Source: Cellvibrio sp. KY-GH-1
GTDB taxonomy: Bacteria > Pseudomonadota > Gammaproteobacteria > Pseudomonadales > Cellvibrionaceae
NCBI RefSeq assembly: GCF_008806975.1
Contig: NZ_CP031728.1
Coordinates: 2,356,001 to 2,420,000 of the forward strand
DNA: 64,000 bases
Direction of reading: 5' to 3'
This document shows positions 19,490-27,927 of this stretch, in pieces. A program made the position numbers and the translations under genes. The notes beneath the pieces were generated by a model. That model saw only the letters and a list, made by a program, of their open reading frames with translations, did not search any database and had not been told where the DNA came from. Position 1 is the stretch's first letter. The number at the start of each line of letters is the position of its first letter.

Positions 19490-19968
19490 AATCCCACCCC
19501 TGGAATAATGATAAAAAGGGCCTTATTCAAAACATAACCAAAGAAAACTGCGCATGCGCCCGCAACCCAAGGGGACGGAGCGCCGTCAGCTACTAATTCG
19601 CCGACTCGAAAATAGTCCTTTAACGCCAAATACATTAGCCCACACAATCCAACTGCAAACAGAGTACTGATCAGATCTGCTGATTTACCCGAGCTCGACC
19701 GCAAGTTCAAAATCTCAGGCCATCCATGCATCAACAACCAGAATAAAACACCATAGGTTATCAAGGCCAATGCCAGACACCCTAGGTACAAATACAATTT
19801 ATTCCCCAGCTGATGAATTTTGTGAGCCCCCCACATGGAAAATAAAACCATAGCCAGTGGGCCGCCAAAAAAACCCACGATTACGTGAGAACCAGCTGAA
19901 TAAAGGGTACCCGTCGGGGTTCGCTTATTTAAACTAGGTTGAAGCAAAGCCTCCAACTGATCTGACAT
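19486..19968 (-). CDS. Small four-helix membrane protein of the AAA/TPR operon
   Basis: 160 residues from the ATG at 19968, which has AAAGGTG five nt upstream; the frame to 19983 adds five residues and lacks a site. Four hydrophobic segments (about 25-46, 58-78, 93-113, 132-153). The first contains GFFGGPLAMVLFSMWGAHK. No family recognised. It is the first gene of the three-gene operon and would give the complex its membrane base. Confidence 0.7.
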   Translation of the reverse strand: MSDQLEALLQPSLNKRTPTGTLYSAGSHVIVGFFGGPLAMVLFSMWGAHKIHQLGNKLYLYLGCLALALITYGVLFWLLMHGWPEILNLRSSSGKSADLISTLFAVGLCGLMYLALKDYFRVGELVADGAPSPWVAGACAVFFGYVLNKALFIIIPGVGL

Positions 19969-20132
19969 ATTGCACCTTTTCATAACCTTGGAAATAAGAG
20001 TGGGCTAGAATAGCTGAATTTAGCGAACTCGAAAAATAACTTTTCGTGTTCCTAAACCCATCGAACTCCAAGCCTATTCTACTGCCAAACGCAGCTAGCG
20101 TATGATTCCACTATTTATCGAATGATTGGACA

Positions 20133-21554
20133 ATGACAGAGCACTCAGCTTCACCACAAGAATTGCCAAACCATCAACTTAGCCTTCTCGCTAGGATTCT
20201 GCTGGAGTGGAAACAACTCGCATTACTAGGCGCACCTATTTTAATCGCACAATTGGCGCAAATGGCTAATGGTGTAATAGACACTGTCATGGCCGGGCAC
20301 GCCAGCGCGGAAGATTTAGCTGGTGTGGGTATTGGCACCAGCTTGTGGGTGCCAACCCTGTTATTTTTTGCCGGCATTCTCGGCGCTATGCAACCCACCA
20401 TTTCAGGGCACCGCGGCGCCGAAGAATGGCAAAAAATTATGCCCACCTGTTGGCAAGGAATTTATATTTCTTTGGTTGGAATGGTGTTAATGATTTTATT
20501 TTTAACCCATTTGCAACCAGTCCTCGAATTGCTGCAACTGGATGAAAAAACGGCATTCGTTGCCGACGGCTATTTAAAAGCCTTTGCATGGGGCGTGCCC
20601 GCACTTTTATTATTAACAGCGTTGCGCGGCCTAACCGATGGGCTTGGGCACACGCAAGTGATTATGTTTTTCTCACTCCTGAGTACTCTGCTCAACTTGC
20701 CGCTCAATTACATATTCATTTACGGTTTTGATTTCGCGGTATTTCAATTACCCGCCATGGGTGGCATTGGCTGCGGCTGGGCTACCAGCATCTCCAACTG
20801 GGCGGCAACGGCTGGCTTATTGATCTATTTAAACACCAGCAAGATTTATCAACAATTTCATCTGCTCGCCAATTGGGTGGCACCGGCACGTGTGGAAATA
20901 AAACGCCTATTAAAGCTCGGCTTGCCCATTGGCTTGAGCAGTTTTATTGAAGTCAGTATGTTTTGCATGATTGCCTTGTTTCTCGCACCGCTAGGGGCGC
21001 AAACGGTGGCGGGTCATCAAATAGTGTTGAATGTCATTTCACTGATTTTTATGTTACCGCTTAGCATGTGCATCGCACTCACACTGCGCATCAGTTTCCT
21101 GGTAGGCGCGCAAGACCAGGATGAAGCGCGCCTGCTCGCTCGCAGCGCACTGTTATTGGCTGCCGCTATTGGCTGTACCAACGCATTAATTCTATTCATA
21201 GGTCGCGACTGGCTCGCCAGCCTTTATACTTCAGACATAGCTGTACAAAAAATTGCTGCACAATTATTTGTACTGGGTGCACTTTTTCAAATCGCCGACG
21301 TTATCCAGGTGACGATGATGGGGGTACAACGCGGCTATAAAGATACAAAAATTCCAATGATTATTATGCTGGTTTCCTTCTGGGGAATATCGCTACCCTT
21401 GGGCTACACCCTCACCTTCAAAGACTGGATTACCGCACCGATGGGCGCCCCCGGTTTTTGGACGGCATTAATTCTTGGTTTAATTTGCGCTGCGACTTTA
21501 TTAACGGTGAGGATGATTAAATTTAAAGCCGTCAACCACGTGAACCATGGTTAA
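20133..21554 (+). CDS. MATE-family multidrug efflux protein (NorM-like)
   Basis: 473 residues and about twelve membrane segments in two similar halves, each starting with a MATE-type segment: LALLGAPILIAQLAQMANGVIDTVMAG and the second near LLKLGLPIGLSSFIEVSMF (quoted in part). It exports cationic drugs or metabolites with sodium or proton exchange. Length and the two-lobed pattern are standard. It stands alone between the AAA operon and the far end of the integron array. Confidence 0.9.
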   Translation: MTEHSASPQELPNHQLSLLARILLEWKQLALLGAPILIAQLAQMANGVIDTVMAGHASAEDLAGVGIGTSLWVPTLLFFAGILGAMQPTISGHRGAEEWQKIMPTCWQGIYISLVGMVLMILFLTHLQPVLELLQLDEKTAFVADGYLKAFAWGVPALLLLTALRGLTDGLGHTQVIMFFSLLSTLLNLPLNYIFIYGFDFAVFQLPAMGGIGCGWATSISNWAATAGLLIYLNTSKIYQQFHLLANWVAPARVEIKRLLKLGLPIGLSSFIEVSMFCMIALFLAPLGAQTVAGHQIVLNVISLIFMLPLSMCIALTLRISFLVGAQDQDEARLLARSALLLAAAIGCTNALILFIGRDWLASLYTSDIAVQKIAAQLFVLGALFQIADVIQVTMMGVQRGYKDTKIPMIIMLVSFWGISLPLGYTLTFKDWITAPMGAPGFWTALILGLICAATLLTVRMIKFKAVNHVNHG

Positions 21555-21638
21555 CCATTGTGTTGCACATTCGCAGATTCACAGTCCGAGATTTGGCGTC
21601 GTAATAAGTAGCCCGCGGGCTGTGCTAAATTAATAGAG

Positions 21639-22019
21639 CTATTCTTCAGACAGCGAAGCAGACGGACCGAATTCGATTTCTACTGCTATACGCACCAAAG
21701 CGGGATAGGCGAACCAATACTGCCGCCTTAGGGCATCTTTCACAAACTCTTTACCAAAAGACTCAGCATAGAAACTTTGCTCATGACTACAGAGTCGATC
21801 CCGATCTATTGCTATAAGTTGGCGACGATGCTTTTTCATTAGCCCCTTAAACTCTCCAAGGGTACGAATACCCAACGCCGCCAACTCTGGAACCAATTCA
21901 TCAAATGAAGCCGTTCCATAATCGTTTTTCTTTGGAAAGAGCTTCGACATTTCAAATTGAATAATACAACCGGTAAGCGGTGATATATTTTTTCTTTGAC
22001 GCGAAGTGATGTATTTCAT
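21639..22019 (-). CDS. Hypothetical protein, possibly the last integron cassette
   Basis: 126 residues; an alternative start at 21950 ([10 protein letters not shown]) would give 103 residues. Soluble, with a helical middle ([20 protein letters not shown]) and a short C-terminal acidic tail. No family recognised. It starts 53 bp below a half attC site at 22072-22098 in the cassette direction, so it could be the most distal cassette. No attC is visible after its stop, so it may instead be chromosomal. Confidence 0.55.
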   Translation of the reverse strand: MKYITSRQRKNISPLTGCIIQFEMSKLFPKKNDYGTASFDELVPELAALGIRTLGEFKGLMKKHRRQLIAIDRDRLCSHEQSFYAESFGKEFVKDALRRQYWFAYPALVRIAVEIEFGPSASLSEE

Positions 22020-22071
22020 TCCCCAAGACCGCTTTCTTCAACGAATTTGAAGTTGGATTTTTTGGTAAGGT

Positions 22072-22098
22072 GAGTAACGCTAAACCACAAAGACGCTA
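22072..22098 (-). repeat. attC-like half site flanking the group II intron end
   Basis: Plus-strand GAGTAAC at 22072-22078 followed by GCTAAACCAC has the layout of the core end of the other attC sites here; read on the minus strand it is GTTTAGCGTTACTC. Its expected partner half is not adjacent: the next high-side half (22440-22461) lies about 340 bp away and does not pair well with it, so this is a broken or chimeric site. Confidence 0.55.
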
Positions 22099-22172
22099 GT
22101 CGAGTAGACCAACGGAACCTCCCCGTCAGTCCCTCACAGAACCGTACGTGACACTCTCGCGTCATACGGCTC
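22099..22172 (-). mobile_element. Group II intron 3' end: domains V and VI only
   Basis: On the minus strand 22172-22139 gives a 34-nt domain V beginning GAGCCGTATG and ending GTACGGTTC with a GAGA tetraloop, matching the near-invariant catalytic hairpin. After a short linker, domain VI follows: GACTGACGG pairs with CCGTTGGTC, a bulged A sits 7 nt from the end, and the element ends in AC at 22099, matching the AY rule. Neither an intron-encoded reverse transcriptase nor a GUGYG 5' end is present in the roughly 280 bp up to the cassette, so this is a truncated relic. It lies in a broken attC site. Confidence 0.8.
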
Positions 22173-22340
22173 TTGTTATTCCAGGTAATAGCAATTTATT
22201 TACTACAACTGTGCATTGATTGTTGAATCCTACCTTGCGGTTGTTGATTCAACCAAGGTATCTCTGAGGACAGCTGTACTGTGCAAATTGTGTCTACGAT
22301 TTGTCTCGCGGTCTTGACGCCGATTATCCCCGAGCTTGAA

Positions 22341-22463
22341 CTATTCAAACAACTCTGCAAATTCACTAAGCTCAAAGCCGCAGGTTTTTTCGTTATACGT
22401 TTCTAAAACCATAGAATCACCGTGACAATTGGGATCTGCGATGCTGCAACGATTGTTAGGCAT
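22341..22463 (-). CDS. Small possible ORF (40 aa) starting in an attC core
   Basis: ATG at 22463 lies two nt after the stop of the 145-aa cassette gene and inside the GTTAGGC core. It encodes 40 residues with three cysteines (NRCSIADPNCHG, EKTCGFELSEFAE) and stops at TAG 22341. The same frame continues for 47 more codons to 22196 after the amber codon, so it may be a broken longer gene. No ribosome-binding site beyond possible re-initiation. Weak evidence. Confidence 0.3.
   Translation of the reverse strand: MPNNRCSIADPNCHGDSMVLETYNEKTCGFELSEFAELFE
22440..22461 (-). repeat. attC high-side half site after the 145-aa cassette gene
   Basis: GATGCTGCAACGATTGTTAGGC ends at 22461 and matches the high-side halves of attC2 and attC6 (GCTGCAACG..TTGTTAG). 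It starts 4 nt after the cassette stop, as expected. Its low-side half has been lost or moved by the intron event. Confidence 0.65.
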
Positions 22464-22465
22464 TT

Positions 22466-22903
22466 TCAAAATATTTCAGGGTTAATTTCAACAGGTATTG
22501 GCTCGAGAAAGTTCACCTCATAAACCCGTTTAAATAGACCTTTCTTTTTTAGCTTAAATGGAAAATATATATACCTAGAAAAACCATTACATTCCAACTG
22601 AACCCTTACTCCATCAGTAGCAGCAGGTTCATATTTTGCAGGAATGTTTACATTACAGGCAATTGCAGCAGCTAATATTTCCGACTTCGCAACTTGTTGT
22701 GAAAACGCCTCTATAAGAAGCTTATATAGCTCAACTGAATTTGGATGTTCACTGCCGTTGTGCGCACCCACAGCACCAACTTCATTATGCATATTTAATA
22801 CAGCACCGAATGGATAAAATTCACCAGAATCTTTAAGCATGATTTCCGCAAATTCTTTGCAATAAACTAATAATTCATTTAGCTTTTCAGGAGATATATT
22901 CAT
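22466..22903 (-). CDS. Integron cassette protein, unknown function (145 aa)
   Basis: Soluble protein of 145 residues with GGAGAT upstream of the ATG at 22903. Helical N-terminus (EKLNELLVYCKEFAEIML), a GAVGAHNGSEHPNS loop, a helix SQQVAKSEILAAAIACNV and a C-terminal beta-rich part ending EPIPVEINPEIF. No named family recognised. It starts 11 bp below the GCCTAAC core of the IS-split attC6, so it is the cassette next to the two IS copies. Lower GC than the flagellar and cob genes, typical for cassettes. Confidence 0.75.
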   Translation of the reverse strand: MNISPEKLNELLVYCKEFAEIMLKDSGEFYPFGAVLNMHNEVGAVGAHNGSEHPNSVELYKLLIEAFSQQVAKSEILAAAIACNVNIPAKYEPAATDGVRVQLECNGFSRYIYFPFKLKKKGLFKRVYEVNFLEPIPVEINPEIF

Positions 22904-22920
22904 TTTTTCATTTGCCTAAC

Positions 22921-24736
22921 GAAGCCGTAGAAAAACCCAATAACCACTGAATTTACTTACAGCTAATTGATTAATAATTAATTAGCCAACTTTGCCTAAC
23001 TGTTCTTGGATTTTCAATTGCTCTTATTCATTAATTGCGTTGCGCTTTGAAAAAGCGAGTTGTTTGCCTATATTCGTTCTTATTTTCGCTTCGCGTTGGT
23101 CAAATCACCATAATTCGCGAGCTTTTCTATATTGTGGATCATACAAAACAACTGCCATTGCCCCTGAACTTTGGCTTTGCCACGTAGACTGAAGCGCTTT
23201 AGCCCTTTGTTTGTGCCGATATTAGCGAACACAGGCTCAACCGTGGACATGCGATGACTATAAACCATTTTGCCAAATTCGCTATCGACCCGAGACTTCA
23301 TCCATTCGGTATATTTGTTTTTGGTTTCCTTATCAATAATAAAGGACACCTGCCGCCCATGCCCGGTTCGATCATTGGCTGAATCCGGGTTTTGCATGCA
23401 CTGTTCCTTTAGCGGGCATACCCGACACTTACTGAGCCTTCCCTCAAAATACAACTTTTGATGTTTGCCATAACGATCCGTCCCTTCGCGCTTTAACCAC
23501 ATGGTTTCCCCTGCTGGGCAAATGCAGGTTTTTGTCGATGCATCAAAGTGGAATTCACTAGCCGGAATGACTTCTTTATAACGGGTTTTGATTTTCTTGA
23601 TGGGCTTGCGCTTGCCATATTTCGCTTTCTGCTCAGCAAATTTGGGATCGCGGCTGCGAAAATTATTATCTGGAATATAGGCATTAATTTTATGGGTGTA
23701 GAGGTATTCCATATTGGCCTCATTAGCAAAGCCGGTGTCCGCTGTAACCAGTGTCTGCTTGCGATAGATATTGTGCGCAATTTTCAGTTTTTGGTACCGC
23801 ACCTTAATACTTTCAATAACAGGCTGTAAGGTGTGGTGTTCCTGGCCCGCGCCAAAAGCTTGCGCATCAATAATGATCTGGTGCTTTTTATCAACTGCTG
23901 CAATACCGTTGTAACCCTGGATGGTACCTTTGCTGGTCGTCATCTTGGCTGATTCATTATCGGTAATATTGCTTTTTACTTCAGTCGGCCGTTTCGCCTG
24001 CCCCATCCGTGGGGCTGCTGTCTTTAGGAATTTATCAATCTTATCGTGCGCTTTACTTAAGGTTTCGATTGTCTGGGCGGTGCGTTTTTGCTTTTCTGCA
24101 TCGGCAGATTCGGTTTTATCGATACGTCTGTGCTCCCGCATATGGTGCCGAATCAACTTTTTTAATTTGGCGCGTTTCTGCTGCAATTCTTTAAATGTTC
24201 CCGACCATTCCTTGGAGGCGTTAGAGGACATTTTGCAACCATCAATCGCAAACAGCTCATTGCCCAATAATCCTTGCTCATGACACACCAACAGAATTTG
24301 TTCGAACAGCGCTTCAATCGCTTGCGGATGACTACTGATAAAACTGGCGATAGTAGTGAAATGAGGAACGGTATCGCAAGAAAGCGCTTTAAAAATAATA
24401 TTGTTCGTACAGCACCACTCAATTTCGCGGCTGGACGTAATACCTTTGGAGTAAGCGAACAACACAACACTGAGTAAAATGGCAGGGTTATACGCAGGCC
24501 TACCGCCATCTTTGTTGTTGTAAGCGTAATCAAAGATAGAAAGATCGAGCTTTTCATGAATCAAGTAATGAATAGCGTGCTCGAAGGTGCCGGGTTGCAA
24601 CTGGTCGCGAAAATTAATCACCACCATCGCATTTTGATCATGATTGTAAGGAATAAACTTTGGCATAAGCGCACTCCTGAGGGGATGCGCCATTTTAACG
24701 AAAAACAATCGATTTTTGGGGTTTTTCTACAGCTTC
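22921..24736 (-). mobile_element. IS1182-family insertion sequence, copy A
   Basis: 1,816 bp. Ends are GAAGCCGTAGAAAAACCC (22921) and the complement of GAAGCTGTAGAAAAACCC (24736), an imperfect terminal inverted repeat. It is flanked by AAC on both sides (22918-22920 and 24737-24739), a likely 3-bp target duplication. It directly adjoins copy B, sharing the middle AAC, and splits attC6 at its core. Confidence 0.9.
23080..24666 (-). CDS. IS1182-family transposase, copy A
   Basis: 528 residues from the ATG at 24666 (AGGAG seven nt upstream); the frame to 24708 runs into the inverted repeat. N-terminal DUF772-type domain (DLSIFDYAYNNKDGGRPAYN), then a DDE core: first Asp in LFAIDGCKMSSNAS, second in LVTADTGFANEANMEYL, Glu in MSTVEPVFANIGT. 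A Cys cluster (TCICPAGETMW, CRVCPLKEQC) between the last two is typical of the IS1182 group. Complete and apparently intact. Confidence 0.95.
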   Translation of the reverse strand: MPKFIPYNHDQNAMVVINFRDQLQPGTFEHAIHYLIHEKLDLSIFDYAYNNKDGGRPAYNPAILLSVVLFAYSKGITSSREIEWCCTNNIIFKALSCDTVPHFTTIASFISSHPQAIEALFEQILLVCHEQGLLGNELFAIDGCKMSSNASKEWSGTFKELQQKRAKLKKLIRHHMREHRRIDKTESADAEKQKRTAQTIETLSKAHDKIDKFLKTAAPRMGQAKRPTEVKSNITDNESAKMTTSKGTIQGYNGIAAVDKKHQIIIDAQAFGAGQEHHTLQPVIESIKVRYQKLKIAHNIYRKQTLVTADTGFANEANMEYLYTHKINAYIPDNNFRSRDPKFAEQKAKYGKRKPIKKIKTRYKEVIPASEFHFDASTKTCICPAGETMWLKREGTDRYGKHQKLYFEGRLSKCRVCPLKEQCMQNPDSANDRTGHGRQVSFIIDKETKNKYTEWMKSRVDSEFGKMVYSHRMSTVEPVFANIGTNKGLKRFSLRGKAKVQGQWQLFCMIHNIEKLANYGDLTNAKRK

Positions 24737-24739
24737 AAC

Positions 24740-26555
24740 GAAGCCGTAGAAAAACCCAACAACCACTGAATTTACTTACAGCTAATTGATTAATAATTAA
24801 TTAGCCAACTTTGCCTAACTGTTCTTGGATTTTCAATTGCTCTTATTCATTAATTGCGTTGCGCTTTGAAAAAGCGAGTTGTTTGCCTATATTCGTTCTT
24901 ATTTTCGCTTCGCGTTGGTCAAATCACCATAATTCGCGAGCTTTTCTATATTGTGGATCATACAAAACAACTGCCATTGCCCCTGAACTTTGGCTTTGCC
25001 ACGTAGACTGAAGCGCTTTAGCCCTTTGTTTGTGCCGATATTAGCGAACACAGGCTCAACCGTGGACATGCGATGACTATAAACCATTTTGCCAAATTCG
25101 CTATCGACCCGAGACTTCATCCATTCGGTATATTTGTTTTTGGTTTCCTTATCAATAATAAAGGACACCTGCCGCCCATGCCCGGTTCGATCATTGGCTG
25201 AATCCGGGTTTTGCATGCACTGTTCCTTTAGCGGGCATACCCGGCACTTGCTGAGCCTTCCTTCAAAATACAACTTTTGATGTTTGCCATAACGATCCGT
25301 CCCTTCACGCTTTAACCACATGGTTTCCCCTGCTGGGCAAATGCAGGTTTTTGTCGATGCATCAAAGTGGAATTCACTAGCCGGAATGACTTCTTTATAA
25401 CGGGTTTTTATTTTCTTGATGGGCTTGCGCTTGCCATATTTCGCTTTCTGCTCAGCAAATTTTGGGTCGCGACTGCGAAAATTATTATCTGGAATATAAG
25501 CATTAATTTTATGGGTGTAGAGGTATTCCATATTGGCCTCATTAGCAAAGCCAGTGTCCGCTGTAACCAGTGTCTGCTTGCGATAGATATTGTGCGCAAA
25601 TTTCAGTTTTTGGTAACGCACCTTAATACTTTCAATAACAGGCTGTAAGGTGTGGTGCTCCTGGCCTGCGCCAAAGGCTTGGGCATCAATAATGATCTGG
25701 TGCTTTTTATCAACTGCTGCAATACCGTTGTAACCCTGGACGGTACCTTTGCTGGTCGTCATCTTGGCTGATTCATTATCGGTAATATTGCTTTTTACTT
25801 CAGTCGGCCGTTTCGCCTGCCCCATCCGTGGGGCTGCTGTCTTTAGGAATTTATCAATCTTATCGTGCGCTTTACTTAAGGTTTCGATTGTCTGGGCGGT
25901 GCGCCTTTGCTTTTCTGCATCGGCAGATTCGGTTTTATCGATACGGCGGTGCTCCCGCATATGGTGCCGAATCAACTTTTTTAATTTGGCGCGTTTCTGC
26001 TGCAATTCTTTAAATGTTCCCGACCATTCCTTGGAGGCGTTAGAGGACATTTTGCAACCATCAATCGCAAACAGCTCATTGCCCAATAATCCTTGCTCAT
26101 GACAAACCAACAGAATTTGTTCGAACAGCGCTTCAATCGCTTGCGGATGACTACTGATAAAACTGGCGATAGTAGTGAAATGAGGAACGGTATCGCAAGA
26201 AAGCGCTTTAAAAATAATATTGTTCGTACAGCACCACTCAATTTCGCGGCTGGACGTAATACCTTTGGAGTAAGCGAACAACACAACACTGAGTAAAATG
26301 GCAGGGTTATACGCAGGCCTACCGCCATCTTTGTTGTTGTAAGCGTAATCAAAGATAGAAAGATCGAGCTTTTCATGAATCAAGTAATGAATAGCGTGCT
26401 CGAAGGTGCCGGGTTGCAACTGGTCGCGAAAATTAATCACCACCATCGCATTTTGATCATGATTGTAAGGAATAAACTTTGGCATAAGCGCACTCCTGAG
26501 GGGATGCGCCATTTTAACGAAAAACAATCGATTTTTGGGGTTTTTCTACAGCTTC
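24740..26555 (-). mobile_element. IS1182-family insertion sequence, copy B
   Basis: 1,816 bp, the same length and ends as copy A, in the same orientation, flanked by AAC at 24737-24739 and 26556-26558. A scatter of single-base differences from copy A means the pair is not a brand-new duplication or that the second came from another source copy. Confidence 0.9.
24899..26485 (-). CDS. IS1182-family transposase, copy B
   Basis: 528 residues from the ATG at 26485. Nearly identical to copy A; visible protein differences are few (EKQRRTAQ for EKQKRTAQ, GTVQGYN for GTIQGYN, KFAHN for KIAHN). Catalytic DDE residues and the cysteine cluster are unchanged, so both copies may be active. Confidence 0.95.
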   Translation of the reverse strand: MPKFIPYNHDQNAMVVINFRDQLQPGTFEHAIHYLIHEKLDLSIFDYAYNNKDGGRPAYNPAILLSVVLFAYSKGITSSREIEWCCTNNIIFKALSCDTVPHFTTIASFISSHPQAIEALFEQILLVCHEQGLLGNELFAIDGCKMSSNASKEWSGTFKELQQKRAKLKKLIRHHMREHRRIDKTESADAEKQRRTAQTIETLSKAHDKIDKFLKTAAPRMGQAKRPTEVKSNITDNESAKMTTSKGTVQGYNGIAAVDKKHQIIIDAQAFGAGQEHHTLQPVIESIKVRYQKLKFAHNIYRKQTLVTADTGFANEANMEYLYTHKINAYIPDNNFRSRDPKFAEQKAKYGKRKPIKKIKTRYKEVIPASEFHFDASTKTCICPAGETMWLKREGTDRYGKHQKLYFEGRLSKCRVCPLKEQCMQNPDSANDRTGHGRQVSFIIDKETKNKYTEWMKSRVDSEFGKMVYSHRMSTVEPVFANIGTNKGLKRFSLRGKAKVQGQWQLFCMIHNIEKLANYGDLTNAKRK

Positions 26556-26684
26556 AACGCCGAGCTAAGCGGCAGTTTTTAAGTTGTGAATTTGTGGAAT
26601 ACTTTTGCGTAGCAAAACCACAAAAGCGCGACTTAAAAACTGTCCAGCGCACGGAGTGCGCGGTGCTTCAGCGATTTGTTAGGC
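26556..26684 (-). repeat. attC6, split by the two IS copies
   Basis: Joining GCCTAAC at 22914-22920 to GCCGAGCTAAGC at 26559 and on to GTTAGGC at 26678-26684 restores a 133-bp attC. The body has the long hairpin seen in attC2: GCAGTTTTTAAGTTGTG, ACTTTTGCGTAGCAAAACC, CTTAAAAACTGTCCAGC (segments). It belongs to the cassette 26752-27039. Confidence 0.85.
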
Positions 26685-26751
26685 ATATTGCTATTAAGGT
26701 GAAATAGCCAAATAGAGATTTAATAGATAATTAAGTAAATTGTTTTCAATA

Positions 26752-27039
26752 CTATTTCTCAATAACCATTTTTAAATCTACAGCATTTCTAATTTTTTCA
26801 AATAGTGAGAAATCACCTTTGAGAGCAATGTACTCTGATTCAGTTATTTCACCAGCTACAAATTTTGAAGAAAAATTCCCAATATCGAACTCTAAATAGT
26901 ACTTACCATTTTTATGCAAATATGTTGACCAGAAATTACCATGCGTGGTTTCCACATGATCTACATCTGCTTTTTGCCTTGCACTGGCCATTTCTTCGTC
27001 AGTTGAATAACGGCCCGGAACGTTTTTGAATTCGACCAT
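26752..27039 (-). CDS. Integron cassette protein, unknown function (95 aa)
   Basis: 95 residues, soluble and mildly acidic. Tyr/Phe-rich middle (NFWSTYLHKNGKYYLEFDIG) with an N-terminal VPGRYSTDEEMASARQK and a helical C-terminus. No family recognised. ATG at 27039 is 25 bp below attC5's GCCTAAC core and the stop is about 70 bp above attC6's end, so it is a single-gene cassette. Confidence 0.7.
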   Translation of the reverse strand: MVEFKNVPGRYSTDEEMASARQKADVDHVETTHGNFWSTYLHKNGKYYLEFDIGNFSSKFVAGEITESEYIALKGDFSLFEKIRNAVDLKMVIEK

Positions 27040-27063
27040 AACGATGCTCTATTTTATGATGCT

Positions 27064-27175
27064 GCCTAACGTTAAGTTCAGGGGCGCTTTGTAAGTGGCG
27101 CGTTGCGATAAACTTCGCGCAGCGATATTGCATAAGCGCTACTTACAAAGCGTCCGCTGCAACGCCTTGTTACAA
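27064..27175 (-). repeat. attC5 recombination site
   Basis: 112 bp bounded by GCCTAAC (27064-27070) and GTTACAA (27169-27175). Long imperfect palindrome: GCGCTTTGTAAGTGGCGC against GCGCTACTTACAAAGCG, with CTTCGCGCAGCG near the tip. The core reads GTTAGGC on the minus strand, a perfect GTTRRRY. Confidence 0.88.
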
Positions 27176-27508
27176 ATAATAGTTTTTGGTTTGGTTCATG
27201 AAAAACTAAAAACGCTTTTTCTCGCAGAGCGCCAACCAAAATTTCCGAAGCAGTATGAATAAAAAACTAAAAATACCACAACGATTAGAAAACTAAACCT
27301 GCTTAGCAACGTGGAAATAAAACCTTCGTTCTTTCAATTGCTAAAAACCACGCACTTGCCGAAGCATGTAACAAAAAAATTCTCATTCTTTAATTGGCTA
27401 AGAATAGAAGACTAGCCGAAGCGGAATACCCAAAGCTTTCACTCTTCAAGAAATTTTAGCTTTTCCTTCTTCGATGTTTCCGTAGCTGTAGCTTTTAATT
27501 CTTGCCCT
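27176..27508 (-). other. Integron cassette without a clear ORF
   Basis: 333 bp between attC4 and attC5. On the minus strand the longest frames are short: one reads on from attC4 as YKGQELKATATETSKKEK and stops after about 28 codons, and another has an ATG with only 27 codons. AT-rich, with repeated runs such as TTTTTAGTTTTTTATTC. I see no RNA fold I could name. It may carry a promoter, a small RNA or a dead gene. Confidence 0.6.
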
Positions 27509-27640
27509 TTGTAACGCAAAGTTAATGGGCGGTTTGTAAGTTGCGCGTTGGCGAAATACTTCGCGCAGCGATTCGCTTAAACGCGCGACTTACAAACTGT
27601 CCCAGCGCACGCAGTGCGCGAATTAAACGACTTGTTGTAA
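27509..27640 (-). repeat. attC4 recombination site
   Basis: 132 bp from TTGTAAC (27509-27515) to GTTGTAA (27634-27640). Palindrome: GGGCGGTTTGTAAGTTGCGCG against CGCGACTTACAAACTGTCCC (shortened), with CGCGCAGCG at the tip. Confidence 0.85.
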
Positions 27641-27694
27641 GCTTAACGTATGCCGATGCTACAACGCACATACTTTTACGAAAACCGCACCAAC

Positions 27695-27922
27695 CTATTT
27701 CTTACAGCGCACAGACTTGATGGAGCTTTTGCCGAGCGCGACTATTAATTTTCCAACCACACAGCCAACTATTACTGCGGTGAATTTAGCACGCCAATGA
27801 AACGGACGTGAACTACGACTAACCGACCATAGGCCAGACCGAACGGCAGGTAAACTTTCAGATAACCGCGCGTGCTTACGGTCTACAAACTTTCCAAGTG
27901 CGATATAAAAAACTGCAAACCT
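27695..27922 (-). pseudogene. Cassette open frame of 75 codons with no start codon
   Basis: Between attC3 and attC4 the minus strand stays open from just after a TAA (27923-27925) to TAG 27695, but holds no usable ATG, GTG or TTG before its last third. The translation looks protein-like: KHARLSESLPAVRSGLWSVS, RPFHWRAKFTAVIVGCVVGK, ending SSIKSVRCKK, with a hydrophobic segment flanked by basic residues. After the amber codon the frame continues 11 more codons. It could be a gene that lost its start, one using a rare start, or a conserved non-coding cassette. Confidence 0.45.
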
Positions 27923-27927
27923 TTACC

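Noticed and set aside
21610..21621. AGCCCGCGGGCT palindrome after the MATE gene
   Set aside because: Loop-free 12-bp palindrome with no T-run; may be chance.
22921..26555. IS1111-attC type element in the attC
   Set aside because: The transposase has the DUF772/DDE layout and Cys cluster of IS1182, not the DEDD transposase of IS1111.
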